From positions 7,998,001-8,062,000 of the forward strand of contig JAULSR010000002.1 in NCBI GenBank assembly GCA_030512295.1: a stretch of DNA of 64,000 nucleotides, given 5' to 3'. The notes under the pieces were generated by a model that was not told the DNA's origin, searched no databases, and worked only from the letters and a program-made list of their open reading frames with translations. Every line of letters begins with the position of its first letter. Position 1 is the first letter of the stretch. Position numbers and translations under genes: made by a program. This document shows, piece after piece, positions 1 to 12,241 of the stretch. Source of the stretch: Bombardia bombarda (Eukaryota > Ascomycota > Sordariomycetes > Sordariales > Lasiosphaeriaceae).

Positions 1-1963
1 CAGGGCATGCATGAGCTCCTCGCTCCTATGGTCTATGTTGTTGCTCAAGACGCTGTCGATCGTGGGGCCATCGCAGTAGGCGACCCTGCCGACCCTGTCA
101 TGGTTGAGATGTTGGACTCGTACTATATCGAGCACGACGCTTATGCTCTCTTCGATAAGATCATGGGACGCGCGAGCGTCTTTTACGAGGTTGACACAGA
201 GGCAGGGTCATCAGTCCCGGAACAGAGCACAATCGTGGAAAAGAGCAGGTACATCCACGAGACCGCTCTGATGAAGATCGACCAGGAGCTTGCAAGCCAT
301 ATCAAAAATATCGAAGTGCTGCCCCAAATATTCTTAATGTGAGTACTTGTTTCCTTATTTAAACTTTTGCTGTTCAAGGGCTGATCACCACCAGTCGCTG
401 GATTCGTCTTCTATTCGGCAGAGAATTCCCGTTCGAACAACTGCTGGCTCTGTGGGATGCTATTTTCGCATTCGACCCAAGTTTAGACCTGATAGATTTC
501 ATTTGTGTTGCTATGTTACTTCGGATTCGATGGACTTGTAAGGGCCCTCTCCTCCTATGCTCTCTGACACCAAGACTAACAAGAGACCAGTGCTAGAAGC
601 CGACTATTCGGTTGCGTTGCAGCTATTACTAAAATACCCTATTCCTAAACACCCTTATGGTCCTCATACCTTTGTTAACGACGCCATTTACCTGAAAGAT
701 CATCCTACAGCCGCGGGCGGCACAACATTGATCTTCAAATATACCGGAAAGAGTCCAGCCGCATCAGCAACATCATCAACGCCATCATCAACAACATCAC
801 GTCCTTCAACGCCGTCATCCAAGACCTTTGGTGGCTTGCGGCCGCGCACACTTGGTGCCAAGTCACCTCTTTCGTTATCAACCAGACTTTTGCAGCAACC
901 AGGCGGTGTAGAGGCACTTCTGCAAGGTGCCGCTAAGGGCGTTCTTGAGCGTGGAGAGAAGTTTGGAATCAACCAAGCCGTTCGAGATGCTATGGGAGAG
1001 ATTAAGCGAAACATGCAGGGACTCCAAGAGGCTCGCAGTTCTGCCAGGGGAAGCCCCAGCTTAGGCGACAACGGGCCAACTTATTCAGATCATTCACTTG
1101 CTATTACCATGATGGAACGGAGGAATCGCCGGTTGGCATCAATGTTGGATGAGTCAATCACGAATCTCAAGCTACTGGTGGCTTCCAAACTCGACGGGAA
1201 CAAGGAGGAGACGATCGAGGCGGTGGAGACTGCTGCAGCTAAGGTTCAGTTCGTCAAGACCTGTTTGGAGGATTCCTCACTCGCTCTCTCAGAGGAGGAA
1301 CTGCCTTCGCTAGGTGCGCTCACTATTTCAACCCACAGTGAGATGCGGTCGCCCACAGTTGCACTAGATACGACTCCTGTGGTGATGACTTCGGCTGTTG
1401 AGGAGGCAAGATCCACGCTGTCATCTCCAGGATCGGATAAGCAGGACCGCGTGCTGGTCTCCCTCCCAGAAGAGCATAACGAGGATCAGCTAATTCCCAT
1501 GGATGTCGACAAAATGGACACCGATGATCATCCTGAGCAACCCATATCACCAACCGTCGGGGATAACACTACCGGCCCGCCTCCGCCAGTTCCGGTGGAG
1601 ACCATACCGCCTGCCACAACTGAACCACCATCATCACCTTCGCTTGCCGTCAAGCCGCAGCGGCCACAAGGCCCGATTCCGACTCGATCTACATTAGCAC
1701 AGTCATCATTCTCATGGATGCTTGAGCCGGATACCACCATGTCGTCGTCGATGCACACCCCCGCATCCTCCTTTCCGACGAGCCGGCCGCCTAGCAGCGG
1801 CGGCGGCGGTGGCGGTATCAGCGGGGCCCAGAGGCGGCGTACCAACGCCAGCCGGGATCGTAATGCCTTTTTGTTTGGCGAGGTTACCTCGGATGAAGCT
1901 CGCGAGAGGAAGCCATCGACGGATGAGATCTTTGGATTGCAGCCGATTCGAAAGGGCAAATGA
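1..1963 (+). CDS. TBC-domain Rab GTPase-activating protein, TBC1D5-like (5' end outside window)
   Basis: Exons: <1-338, 395-537, 591-1963, giving 617 visible residues. The first codon, CAG, is the glutamine of the TBC YxQ finger, followed by GMHELLAP, which is the TBC1D5 form of this motif. The arginine finger (IxxDxxR) must lie upstream of the window. Exon 2 supplies the second half of the TBC fold (IRWIRLLFGREF, then LLALWDAIFAFDP), and exon 3 begins with the helix LLEADYSVALQLLLKYP. Introns of 56 and 53 nt have GTGAGT and GTAAGG donors and both keep the frame. The fold is followed by a disordered Ser/Thr/Pro-rich tail with a glycine run near 1798-1816. TBC proteins stimulate GTP hydrolysis by Rab GTPases; TBC1D5 acts on Rab7 with retromer at endosomes. 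Family membership is clear; the Rab target is inferred only from TBC1D5 similarity. Confidence 0.9.
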
Positions 1964-3601
1964 AGGTGTCCGTCTGTGAAGGGTGTGACTCTCGGCGGGG
2001 CTTGGGCAGATGTAATACATGTATAGTCATGGACGAGAGGAGTTTGGGTGTTTGCAAATCCAGACGGGTCAAGAAGGCTCCAGACCTAGATGCAGAGGAG
2101 GAATACCCCCCTCGGAACTGTTTGGTTGGTGTTGGTGGGTTTGTTACTGCCTGTGGATGAATTACATTCTTACATCCGAACAACAAATGTACATGAAATG
2201 ACTTACGGGGAGTTTTATGCGTCAAAACCCATGCGCTTTACGAAAGCGCCATATCGAACTTTTTATTCACTTTTATACAAACTGTTATTTATCAGACAGT
2301 GCTAAAAGCGGAGATTAGTAAACCTAGTAAGTAATGGAGAGTTTGCCTCACTCCATGTTGGCGAAAGGAAGGCAGTCATAAATGGCGCTCATAAAAAGGC
2401 GCTCTTGAAAGAATAGTACTCAAGACCATCACGACATGGTTCTTGGGCTGGGATTTTAATATTTCTCAAATGCGACATTGTTCACATCATAAAGAGGTAA
2501 ATAAAGCTTTTACGCGCAAAGCCATAGATATAAGACTCCGAGATTTACTTTATGAGTTATAACGTATACTATCGTGAGGTTTATCAGTATGGTTTTAACC
2601 CTATTGGCAACGTTTTTATAGTACCTAGTGTTCAAGTGACGTTTAAAAGCATCATTTAACCGCGGCGATATCGACGTTTGGTTCCAAGAGATTCGGTCCG
2701 GAAAACAAAACCCGCACGAATACAGTGCGCACGTCAAGGTTTCGAGTTTTTGGCGCCAATGCCGAAGGCAAACACATTCCTGAGGTAACCTGCATGAAGC
2801 TTCCCGCAGGTCAAAAGTGAGAAAAAGGAACAAATAGGTTTTTTTTCGCAAAGGCGATTTTTGCCTGTGAAGAATCTGAAATGCATTGTGCTAGAAAGCA
2901 TGCGCTCGATTGGCTGCTTTCATCTAGTCGCAGGTATCAGTATTGGTAGCAGGAGGCGATAGCACTGTTAGGTATGCTCGCCTTCATCCCGTGGCAATCG
3001 GGACAAGAGGAGGAGGCTCGGTCAGCATAGCGCAGGAAGTCACGGTTTATAATAGAAGGTGTTGGAAGGTTCGAAAAAGACAGCGCGACATTGTCGGGAG
3101 AGCCTGGCTCACTGGGCGCTGGCTGCGGTGCGGTGCGGTGGCTACGGGCATGATATAGGTAGGTACCTATGAGCCAGCTTTGGCCAGCTTGGCTTGGCCA
3201 CTGGCCAGGTGGTGCCTGGCGCGCAGAACGCACGGACTTTGCCGCCCAAGGCTCCGCACGTCGTCATCCGAGTGGTCGCCTAGCCAGTGCCCATGTGCCG
3301 CTGCTGGCTGCTGTCGGCTGTCCTTCCCATCAAACCTACCTACTTGCTACCAAACACTTGGCCTTGGATTTCGAAGAAAGCTACCTCCTCCAACCAAAGC
3401 TTCCCCGAATCATCCACAACCGATCTCCGAACTAAAAACTTGGTATAACAACCCCTCGCGTCTCTGGGTTGCGAAGACCAACTTTTCCCTCACTACACAC
3501 TCATTCCCCAACAACACAAACCGTCGCTTTCGAGAAGCAGTTCGCCTTTCCCTTTGGACGTCCACATCACAACCAAAAACATCAACCAAACCACACACAA
3601 G
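1964..3601. other. Intergenic: 3' flank of the TBC gene and cdc48 promoter/5' leader
   Basis: No convincing gene. The last 200 bases before the cdc48 start are rich in CA and CT, as in many highly expressed fungal leaders, and contain no obvious upstream ORF of note. TAGGTAGGTACCTA near 3158-3171 is one instance of a short motif that recurs across the window. Confidence 0.5.
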
Positions 3602-6418
3602 ATGGCTCCCGAGCCCAAGTCCGAGCAGCCGGAGCACAAGAAGAAGGCCAACCTGGCGTATGTTCCCCCCTCGGTCATTTTTGATGCGGCTCACCAGCCT
3701 CTGCTGAGTCGGCCCTGCCAGCGCGATGGAAAGCTGACCTGTTTGCTGCTATCTAGCGATGTTTCCGGCTCTGACCGCAAAGATGTTTGTCCCCGCCCGC
3801 CCGTTTACCATCCGCCATTCGTGTCCTTTTGAGCTGACCTGGGTTACTAGGACGACGATACTGCCACGGCTATTCTCAAGAAGAAGAAGAAGCCTAATCA
3901 GTTGATGTACGTTTCGATGCCGCATTCGGGATGTCTGGGGAGCAGCTAGCTGACGATCACAAACAGGGTCACCGACGCCACCAATGATGACAACTCTATC
4001 ATTGCCCTCTCCAACAACACAATGGAGGCGCTCCAGCTCTTCCGCGGAGATACAGTTCTTGTCCGCGGCAAGAAGAGGAAGGACACAGTCCTCATCGTCC
4101 TCGCCGACGATGAGCTCGATGACGGCAGCGCCCGTCTGAACCGCGTCGTTCGTCACAACCTCCGCGTTAAGCACGGAGATATCATCACAATTCACCCTTG
4201 CCCCGACATCAAATATGTAAGTTGCTTATTATCCCCCGCTTTACCTGCCCAGCATGCTAACCCCCTGTGAAGGCCAAGCGCATTGCGGTACTTCCCATTG
4301 CCGACACCGTCGAGGGCATCACCGGATCTCTTTTCGACGTTTTCCTCGCTCCTTACTTCCGCGAGGCTTACAGGCCCGTTAGACAAGGCGACCTCTTCAT
4401 TGTCCGCGGTGGCATGAGGCAAGTCGAGTTCAAGGTCGTCGAGGTTGACCCCCCAGAGTACGGTATTGTCGCCCAAGACACCGTCATCCACTGCGAGGGA
4501 GAGCCGATTCAACGTGATGAGGAGGAGAACAACCTCAACGAGGTTGGCTATGACGACATTGGTGGCTGCCGGAAGCAGATGGCCCAGATCCGCGAGATGG
4601 TTGAGCTGCCGCTCAGACACCCGCAACTTTTCAAGTCTATTGGTATCAAGCCCCCTCGCGGTGTCCTCCTTTACGGGCCCCCTGGAACCGGTAAGACACT
4701 GATGGCTCGTGCCGTCGCAAACGAGACGGGCGCCTTCTTTTTCTTGATCAACGGTCCTGAGATCATGTCCAAGATGGCCGGTGAATCCGAGTCCAACTTG
4801 AGAAAGGCATTTGAGGAGGCCGAGAAGAACTCGCCGGCCATCATCTTCATCGATGAGATCGACTCGATCGCCCCCAAGCGTGACAAGACCAACGGAGAGG
4901 TCGAGCGCCGCGTTGTTTCCCAGCTGCTTACCCTCATGGACGGCATGAAGGCTCGGTCTAATGTCGTTGTCATGGCGGCCACCAACCGACCCAACTCGAT
5001 CGATCCTGCTCTCCGCCGTTTCGGCCGCTTCGACCGTGAGGTTGATATCGGTATTCCCGACCCGACTGGCCGTCTTGAGATCCTCCAGATTCACACCAAG
5101 AACATGAAGCTTGGTGATGATGTTGATCTTGAGCAGATCGCTTCCGAGACTCACGGCTATGTCGGCTCTGATGTCGCCGCCCTCTGCTCCGAGGCTGCTA
5201 TGCAGCAGATTCGCGAGAAGATGGATCTCATTGATCTGGATGAGGATACCATTGACGCCGAGGTTCTCGACTCCCTTGGTGTTACAATGGACAACTTCCG
5301 TTTCGCCCTTGGCGTTTCCAACCCCTCTGCCCTCCGCGAGGTGGCCGTTGTCGAAGTTCCCAACGTTCGCTGGGAGGATATTGGTGGTCTCGAGACCGTC
5401 AAGAGTGAGCTCAGGGAGAGCGTTCAGTACCCTGTCGACCATCCTGAGAAGTTCCTCAAGTTCGGTCTCTCGCCTTCTCGCGGTGTTCTCTTCTACGGAC
5501 CCCCCGGTACGGGTAAGACGATGTTGGCAAAGGCTGTGGCCAATGAGTGCTCTGCCAACTTCATCTCCGTAAAGGGACCCGAACTGCTCTCCATGTGGTT
5601 CGGTGAGTCTGAGAGCAACATCCGCGACATCTTCGACAAGGCGCGTGCTGCTGCACCCTGCATTGTCTTCTTGGACGAGTTGGATTCTATTGCCAAGGCC
5701 CGTGGCGGCTCCGTTGGCGATGCCGGCGGTGCGTCTGACCGTGTTGTCAATCAGCTCCTGACGGGTAAGTTTTTAATGCCCCTTGTCTCAGCGCTCTGCA
5801 CTTCCATGCTGACAATCTGAAACAGAAATGGACGGCATGACCTCCAAGAAGAACGTCTTCGTCATCGGCGCTACTAACCGACCTGAGCAGCTGGACCCGG
5901 CCCTGTGCCGTCCAGGCCGTCTTGATTCGCTCATCTACGTGCCTCTTCCTGACGAGGCTGGTCGTCTGGGCATTCTCAGCGCTCAGCTCCGCAAGACCCC
6001 CGTTGCTGATGATGTCGACCTCAACTACATCGCCTCCAAGACACATGGTTTCTCCGGTGCCGATCTTGGTTTCATCACCCAGCGTGCTGTCAAGATTGCT
6101 ATCAAGGAGTCGATTACTATTGATATCGAGCGTACCAAGGAGCGTGCGGCCGCTGGTGAGGACGTCAACATGGAGGACGATCTCGAGGACCCGGTTCCTC
6201 AGCTTACCAAGCGCCACTTTGAGGAGGCTATGCAGATGGCTCGTCGGTCCGTCAGCGATGTTGAGATCCGCCGCTATGAGGCCTTCTCTCAGCAGATGAA
6301 GAATGCTGGCCCGGGCGCGTATTTCAAGTTTCCCGAGGCTGGTGCGGAGGCCAGTGGTAACGGCGGTGCCGGCAACACGTTTGGCGATGCTGGCAATGAT
6401 GATGGTCTCTACGACTAA
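3602..6418 (+). CDS. cdc48: Cdc48/p97 (VCP) AAA ATPase
   Basis: Exons: 3602-3657, 3757-3784, 3851-3906, 3967-4216, 4273-5764, 5826-6418, giving 824 residues, the normal family length. Cdc48 is a hexameric ATPase that extracts and unfolds ubiquitylated proteins from membranes, chromatin and complexes (ERAD, Ufd1-Npl4, proteasome delivery). The N domain is followed by D1 with Walker A GPPGTGKT at about residues 265-272 and Walker B IIFIDEID at about 320-327. D2 has Walker A GPPGTGKT at about 539-546 and Walker B IVFLDELD. The SRH arginines (RRFGRFDRE in D1, RPGRLD in D2) are present, and the C terminus ends DDGLYD, close to the conserved C-terminal tyrosine tail. The 28-nt exon 2 is required: joining exon 1 straight to exon 3 breaks the frame, while adding it gives ADVSGSDRKD and restores it. 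Codon use is strongly biased to C-ending codons, as expected for high expression. Confidence 0.97.
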
Positions 6419-7398
6419 ATTCCTCTGCCCACCGTTTAGACGTGGCCTGGCTAGTAGATATCTATGGTCCCATGTATTCTAATTTCTGCTTTTTTTCCCT
6501 TTTGGTCTTTTGTCAATAGCGATTGCATCCCTGTGTCTGGATCGATCGCCTTCGCAAACCTGGAAGGGAGTCTTTGAGGAGAAGGTATGGGCATGACGTG
6601 TGCGCCCGTCGGGTTCAATTTTTATGGACTTGAGAGGGGGCGCTGGTGGGTCATGTTCGCAACTTTGGACTCAGTTGTAGTACCTGAAGGTTCAGTCTGC
6701 GATGATGCCTTTTTTTGAGGACAAAGATGGGAAGCTGGGTTCAAGAAAGGAGGCGGAGTCTGGTGGTGGCGGCGGTTGTAGATTTGTTGCGTGCGGTATC
6801 GTGACGAAACCAAGCACTTTCAACGATTCAAGGTTCAGCGTCATACCTCGTTGTCGTTCGTCGTTGGTCGTCTTGCGTAGGTCTACTCTTATTTTTTCTT
6901 AACTTTGGGCGGACGCAACGTACACGCAAATGGCATACACAACACAGGGAACGGGAATGGAACGGGATGAATAGCTCTCTGATAGATTGCAGGAAATTGA
7001 TTTCTTGATATGAATTGTTTTGAGTTGCCATCATTGATATGATGTGAGGTTTATTTACCAGTCCTTGTTGGGTGTTTGTATGGGCTGTGAGTGAAATCGA
7101 CTATTGGTAAGTACGAGTGATGATAAGGTATTTAACATGACGAGAGCATCACAAAATCTGTAATAGTACTGCAACGGGGCAGCAACTTTATAAAGCCCAT
7201 ACTAAGAAATTTTCTCATTTCCCTTCTTGGTTTTGAGTCAGAGTTTTGTTGTTATGCGAGGCGAAATGTCGGGGGGGGGGGGAGGAAAGCATTATTGGTT
7301 TGATACAGTTTCATATATGAGTATGTTTGTCTGCTTGTTTTTGTTTCTTTTTTTGTTTAGAAAATAAATGATTATGTGAGTGGCCACGATAACGGACA

Positions 7399-7449
<51 letters not shown>

Positions 7450-8124
7450 GGGCAATGGTCATGATGGAACGAGAAAATAAGTTATTACAGCTTTTTGTTC
7501 AGCGGGGTTTCTTTCTCTCATCTTTCCTTGATCATCAGTGTGTCCATTCATAGTATGATACCAACAAGCTCTCTCGAGGGATATCTATCGAGTGACTAGG
7601 TATCTGCTTACTGCATAGCCGTTGCGCAGTGTCTGTACTATCTCACAAATGTTCCATGTTTGTTACGGTTGATGCAGTATCTGGTTTCCTCCTTGCCATG
7701 ACAGACGGACAGACAGGAGCTCTCTCTCTCTCTCAGCCAGCACTGCTACGGCTGGCTAGCTAGCCGACTACCTGACTACTATTATTGGAGTTTTTGGTGC
7801 TTGCTTGCGTCATATGGTTCTGTGTTTGTCTGCATATTTGTTTCCCTTTTCCCTCGTATATCCACCCCCTTCCCTTCCGTTTTAATTCATTATCATCCAG
7901 CTTAGGGCTTTCTTGTTTGCCCTGGCTGTTTGTGGTGCTTGCTTGTCCACTTGCTTGTTTTCCTTTTTCATGCCGGTCCTCGTTTGCCTCTTCCTCCTCC
8001 TCCTCCTCCCCCTTCACTGCTTCTGATGCTGGTTGGGGATACCACGACTGGCATCTTCAGCTGAGAGTTCCCTTTCACACTATATATAACAATACAGGAA
8101 GTCAGCGCACGCGTAATGAAACCA
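6419..8124. other. Intergenic between convergent cdc48 and the small gene at 8.1 kb
   Basis: No supported gene. Contains the 3' flank of cdc48, a run of 12 G at 7271-7282, the ACAG microsatellite at 7400-7450 and a short CT run near 7722-7735. Confidence 0.5.
7400..7450. repeat. (CAGA)n microsatellite, about 51 bp
   Basis: Near-perfect tetranucleotide repeat of about 12.5 copies in the intergenic DNA downstream of cdc48. A related short ACAGACGG stretch occurs near 7700. Confidence 0.95.
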
Positions 8125-8792
8125 TCACGTCATGCCATTTTCATCGATATCACACACCGCCTCCAGGCTTTCTCTTGTGATCTTGAGGGCCTCGTCGATT
8201 ACGGATTGGGGCACGGCCAGGCTGAGTGTCGACCCGTTGCTGTTGCCGTTGCTCTCTCCTGCTGCTGCTGCTGCTGCGCCGTTGGTGGTCTTTTTCCCAT
8301 TGACGGCCACTGCGTCGGTGGCGCCGTTGGTGGCGGCTGATGTTGTCGATGATGATCCTGCTGCTGCTGCTGCTGCCGCGGCTGCTGCCGCCTTTGCCGT
8401 GTCCTGTCGGAGGTCCTCGATGACGCGCTGCAGCAGGGTTGGGAAGTTGGAGATCTCGCCCGAGCGCAGCAGGGCTAGGGCGTGTGTCTGTATTTGGGTG
8501 GGCCAGTTGGAGGGGTGGGCATTGAGGGAGTGTAGGAGGTGTTCTTGGATTCTGTGGTTTGGTTGGTGTTGGTCAACGGGATTGCTTCTATGGTTTGCAA
8601 GTGGGACATGACGGACATCCGTCTCGTGGCGGGGGAGAATACGAGTTGGACTACTACTCACTTTTGAACATGGCCGTCCCTTATTAATATCGAGTTGATT
8701 TGGGACCGGAGATCTGGGTCGAGGGTGGCGGGGGTGTAGTTGGCGGCCGACGAGGGCACCTTGACGGGCGTCGATGGGTTTTGGTTGGCCAT
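8125..8792 (-). CDS. Small conserved-looking protein of unknown function with alanine tracts
   Basis: Exons on the minus strand: 8792-8662 and 8551-8125, giving 185 residues. I do not recognise the family. The start ATG at 8792 gives MANQNPSTPVKVPSS. A 110-nt intron with a GTGAGT donor and CCACAG acceptor joins GHVQ to KIQEHLLHSLNAHPSNW in frame. Reading straight through instead gives a low-quality Pro/His/Arg stretch, which supports the splice. The N-terminal half looks helical and folded (LRSQINSIL, ALLRSGEISNFPTLLQRVIEDLR). Poly-Ala, Ser/Thr and Asn/Gly low-complexity sequence follows, then a short helical C terminus (VIDEALKITRESLEAVCDI). The alanine runs come from GCN repeats at about 8261-8277 and 8359-8391. 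No signal peptide or membrane segment. It is convergent with cdc48. Confidence 0.72.
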
Positions 8793-10155
8793 GATGCCTT
8801 ATTGGCCTGGCTGCATTCAAACGGCAGTCAAATGGGCCAGGATCTGGTAGGGTGTTGGCTCGTTTGTGTTTCTCTATGCTTTTCCAATTTCCCCAGATAA
8901 GCTTCCAGCGTTGTGGAACTTAGAAAGGTGGTTTTAGGACCGAATCGCGAATCACGAGACGCGTCCGTCCGTCTCTGTCTAGCCCTTTTTCTAGTTGCAG
9001 GTCGACAGGAGGACGCGCGAGAATGGCAGTAAGGAAGAACAAGTGAATAGGATCGTGAGGATGTAAATGTGCCCGACTTTGTTCGATTGACGACTGCAAA
9101 CGAGGGCAATGGAATGAATGGCTTTCAGATGGCGGACGAGGCTGAAAGAATAATTGCCTTGGTTGCGGGATGACCTAAGTCCCTGGCAGCAAGGCTGAAC
9201 TGCCCTCTGACGGCCGCTGTCGTGTGCTAAGTTTCTGTGCCACAGGTGGCACGTGAGGGCCTCTCGAGGCCTGTAGTTCGCGTTCTGGTGCCGGAAGCGC
9301 TGCTGGGCCGCCTGGCGATCTGTGCTGCACACCTCAACCGTGCCTTCCTCTCCTCCTCTCCGTCAAGCCGGCGTAAAGATAAGCTTCCTTTCTCACCTGG
9401 ATAGGTTGGAGCAAGCAGGAGCTTATTTCCTTAAGCTTTTTCTCTTCTCTTGTCCATATTCACTAGCCTCCCAACAATCCACCAAGTGGTGACGCCTTCT
9501 TCTTCGTCGACAATTGACCCCATCGGTATCTGCGTTGGGTCATCAGCATGCCAAGTGGTGTCAACATGTCAAACATGCCAGCTTCACAAGTGTGAAGTAA
9601 GGTCTACTAATGTCTGTTCTGAGACTATGGAAAGGCTGCTCCCTAAAAAAGAGGCGCGTTAAGCATGGGGAAATAAGATTGTTGGTGGCCAAGTGTTGAA
9701 CCACGTGAAAGCACAAATATATGGATTGCTTGCTTCATCAGATCTTCAATGACGGCGCCAACCATTGTGGCGTTCTTCACAAGAGACAAAAGCAGGTCAT
9801 GGACGACGTGCTCGGCTCGACATAGACGGGGCTGCTGCAGAGTCTTTGCCGGTTATGGCTGGATGGCTGGCCTGGTGCTGGTGGGCGCTTTCGATCGGGG
9901 GCTCCTCCTCCACCGAGAAGACGCACTTGGGTCCACCACAGGGCAAGTCAACAGAAATCGAGACAGGTCAATGATGCTGCCATCAGCCCCAGCATGTGCT
10001 CAGCTGTCTGCCTGCGAGAGACGCAGCATCTGGCTAGCAGACTGGATGCTTAAATAAGACCATGATGGCACCGTCCAACTCTCAAACTCTTCATCCTCAC
10101 CCTCCATCACCTCACAGACATTTTCACTCGTTTCTGAGAGACTTGCAGTCTTCCT
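8793..10155. other. Intergenic, divergent promoter region
   Basis: Lies between the start of the minus-strand gene at 8792 and the plus-strand secreted-protein gene at 10156, so it should hold both promoters. ORFs here are short and compositionally random. The 70 bases before 10156 are CT/CA-rich, like a fungal leader. Confidence 0.45.
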
Positions 10156-12241
10156 ATGTCTTTGAGCACCCTTCGCCGCGGCCTCGCCGCCGCTTTAGCG
10201 ATTGGTAGTGTTACTGCTATGCCAGCCGCCTTCCAACCCTACGCCGCCTCACTACCTGAGGTCGCTCCCGCCCCGGATGCTGCTCCCGTAGCTGGTTTCG
10301 CCCCTGAGGCTGGTTTCGCCCCTGAGGCTGGTTTCGCCCCTGAGGCTGGTTTCGCCCCTGAGGCTGGTTTCGCTCCTGATGCTGCTCCCGAGGAGGCCGC
10401 TGCCCTTGACAACACTACCCTGTTGGCCTTAGGCGATGGCTACGGCGGTGGCAGCTACGGCTATGGCTTTGCCGTTGCTTTCGACACTTGCGACTGGTAC
10501 GCCTTTTGCCCATATACCCCAAGTGTGAACCAAGATTTGCTAACTTTCTTTCTTACAGCACCAAGTTTTATGCCAACGAGGAGCGTCTTGAGCTGGACTG
10601 TGATGTATGCTGATACTCTCCTTTCCGCCCCTTTGACCCTCATATACTGACTATCCCGCTCCTTAGCAACGGGTTGCCGAGCACAAGCAGTCTATCTTTG
10701 TCGACACCACTGCTGCTGCCTTCTCGGACTGGACCAGAGACAGCTATGGCGCTCTGACCTGTACCGGCGACTTCTACGGCTACGTGTCTGAGGGCTGCCA
10801 CGACCTGGAGAAGAAGTACGAAGGCCGCATCCGCTGCCTCCGTCCCGTCCCCGATGGCTGGCTGCAGTACAACACCGGCTACCCCCCTGCCAACCACGTT
10901 GCCCACAAGAGCTACGACCACGGCTCTGACTCTGATTCTTCGTCCTCGAGCTCCAGCTCATCGTCCTCTGACTCGTCTGATTCCGACTCGGATGACGAGT
11001 ACTGCACCAACTACGGCTACCACGACCACAACACCTGCAAGTACAAGCACCACCGATACGGACATCACTACGGCGGCCACGGCGGCTACGGCGGTCACGG
11101 CGGCTACGGCGGTCACGGCGGCTACGGCGGTCACGGTGGCTATAGCGGCCGTGTTGGCAACTATGGCAGCTTCGGACAGGGCGGACAGGGCAGGGGCGCA
11201 TACGGCGGCGGTGGATATCCCAGCCGCTATGGACCTGGCTCGTACGGCGGCAGCAGCAACTACGGCAACCACGCTGGATACGGCCAGAGATACGGTGGCG
11301 GTGAGGGCGGCTATGGCGGTGGCAGCACATACAACGGCGGCGACCACAGCGGATATGACAAGGATCGCGTCGGATTCGGCGGCAACAACTACGGTGGCAA
11401 CAACTACGGCGGCTACGGCAACAGTGGATATGGCAACAACAACTACGGCTTCGGTAACAGCGGCTACGGCAACAGCTACGGCAACGGTTTTGGACGTGGA
11501 GGCTATGGTGGCTTTGGCAACGGCGGCTATGGAAATGGCGGCTATGGTGGCTATGGTGGCTATGGTGGCTATGGCAATGGCGGCTACGGTGGACTGGGAG
11601 GATATGGCAACGGCGGATACGGCAACAGAGGCTTCGGATACGGCGGATACGGCGGATACGGCAATGGCGGATTCTTCAACCGCACTGGCTATGGTGGCTA
11701 CGGCAATGGCGGCTACGGTAGCTACGGCAACGGTGGCTACGGTGGCTACGGCAACGGTGGCTACGGTGGCTACGGCAACGGTGGCTACGGTGGCTACGGC
11801 AACTACGGCAACAGTGGCTACGGCAACAGTGGCTACGGCAACAGTGGCTACGGCGGTTCCGGCAACGGTGGCTACGGCAATGGCGGCAGCTATGGCAATG
11901 GCGGCTTCAACAGCGGTGGCTTCGGTGGCGGCTATGGCAATGGCGGCGGTCTCGGTGGTTTCGGCAACGGTGGCGGCTTTGGTCAGGGTGGCGGCTTTGG
12001 TCAGGGTGGTGGCTTTGGTCAGGGTGGTGGCTTCGGCCATAGCGGCTTCAACCAGCCCGTCACTCCTGTTCATCAGACACATGAAGCCCAACACGAGACC
12101 GTTCACCACAGCGGTGAGCCTGGCAAGGTGTTTGTTGCCGAGAGCAACATCGAGCAGCCTGGTGAGGAGCACCAGCACGAAGGCGCGGCCCCTGAGCATG
12201 CCGCTGCTGGCTCGGCTGAGGAGGACTATTATTGGGCTTGA
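10156..12241 (+). CDS. Secreted Gly/Tyr-rich repeat protein with N-terminal AGFAPE repeats
   Basis: Exons: 10156-10496, 10559-10604, 10667-12241, giving 653 residues. Introns of 62 nt each have GTACGC and GTATGC donors; the joins give DTC|DCTKFYANEE and LDCD|QRVAEH in frame. A signal peptide is likely (MSLSTLRRGLAAALAIGSVTAMPA). Residues about 46-75 are five copies of AGFAPE. A cysteine-containing region follows at about 110-200 (FDTCDC, ELDCD, LTCTGDFYG, EGCHDLEKKY), then an acidic Asp/Ser run near 216-240. From about residue 260 to 590 the protein is almost entirely GGYG, GNGGYGG, HGGYGG and GQGGGF repeats. The tail is acidic with His and Gln. Gly/Tyr repeats of this kind occur in structural or extracellular matrix proteins, so a cell-wall or matrix role is inferred, not shown. 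I do not recognise the N-terminal domain. No GPI signal or long C-terminal hydrophobic segment is seen. Confidence 0.82.
10291..10380 (+). repeat. Five tandem 18-bp units encoding AGFAPE
   Basis: Unit GCTGGTTTCGCCCCTGAG repeats in phase with the reading frame. The first four copies are identical and the last differs at two bases (CT-C and GAT), which suggests recent expansion. Confidence 0.95.
11070..12045 (+). repeat. Coding minisatellite array, GGY/GNGGYGG type
   Basis: Imperfect units of 9-24 bp based on GGCTACGGC and GGTGGCTACGGCAAC. The clearest local arrays are 11085-11138 (18-bp HGGYGG units), 11700-11800 (GGYGGYGN) and 11965-12035 (GQGGGF, 18-bp units). Because the codons are so uniform, the other two forward frames and the opposite strand also stay open across much of this stretch. 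Confidence 0.9.

Noticed and set aside
4192..5442. Minus-strand ORF of 416 codons opposite cdc48
   Set aside because: Shadow of highly biased cdc48 codons; no domain and the plus strand is unambiguous.
10958..12199. Long minus-strand ORF (413 codons) opposite the Gly/Tyr repeat gene, and a 464-codon forward ORF in another frame
   Set aside because: Both are Ala/Thr/Val strings produced by the uniform repeat codons; only the spliced frame has a signal peptide, Cys region and non-repetitive ends.
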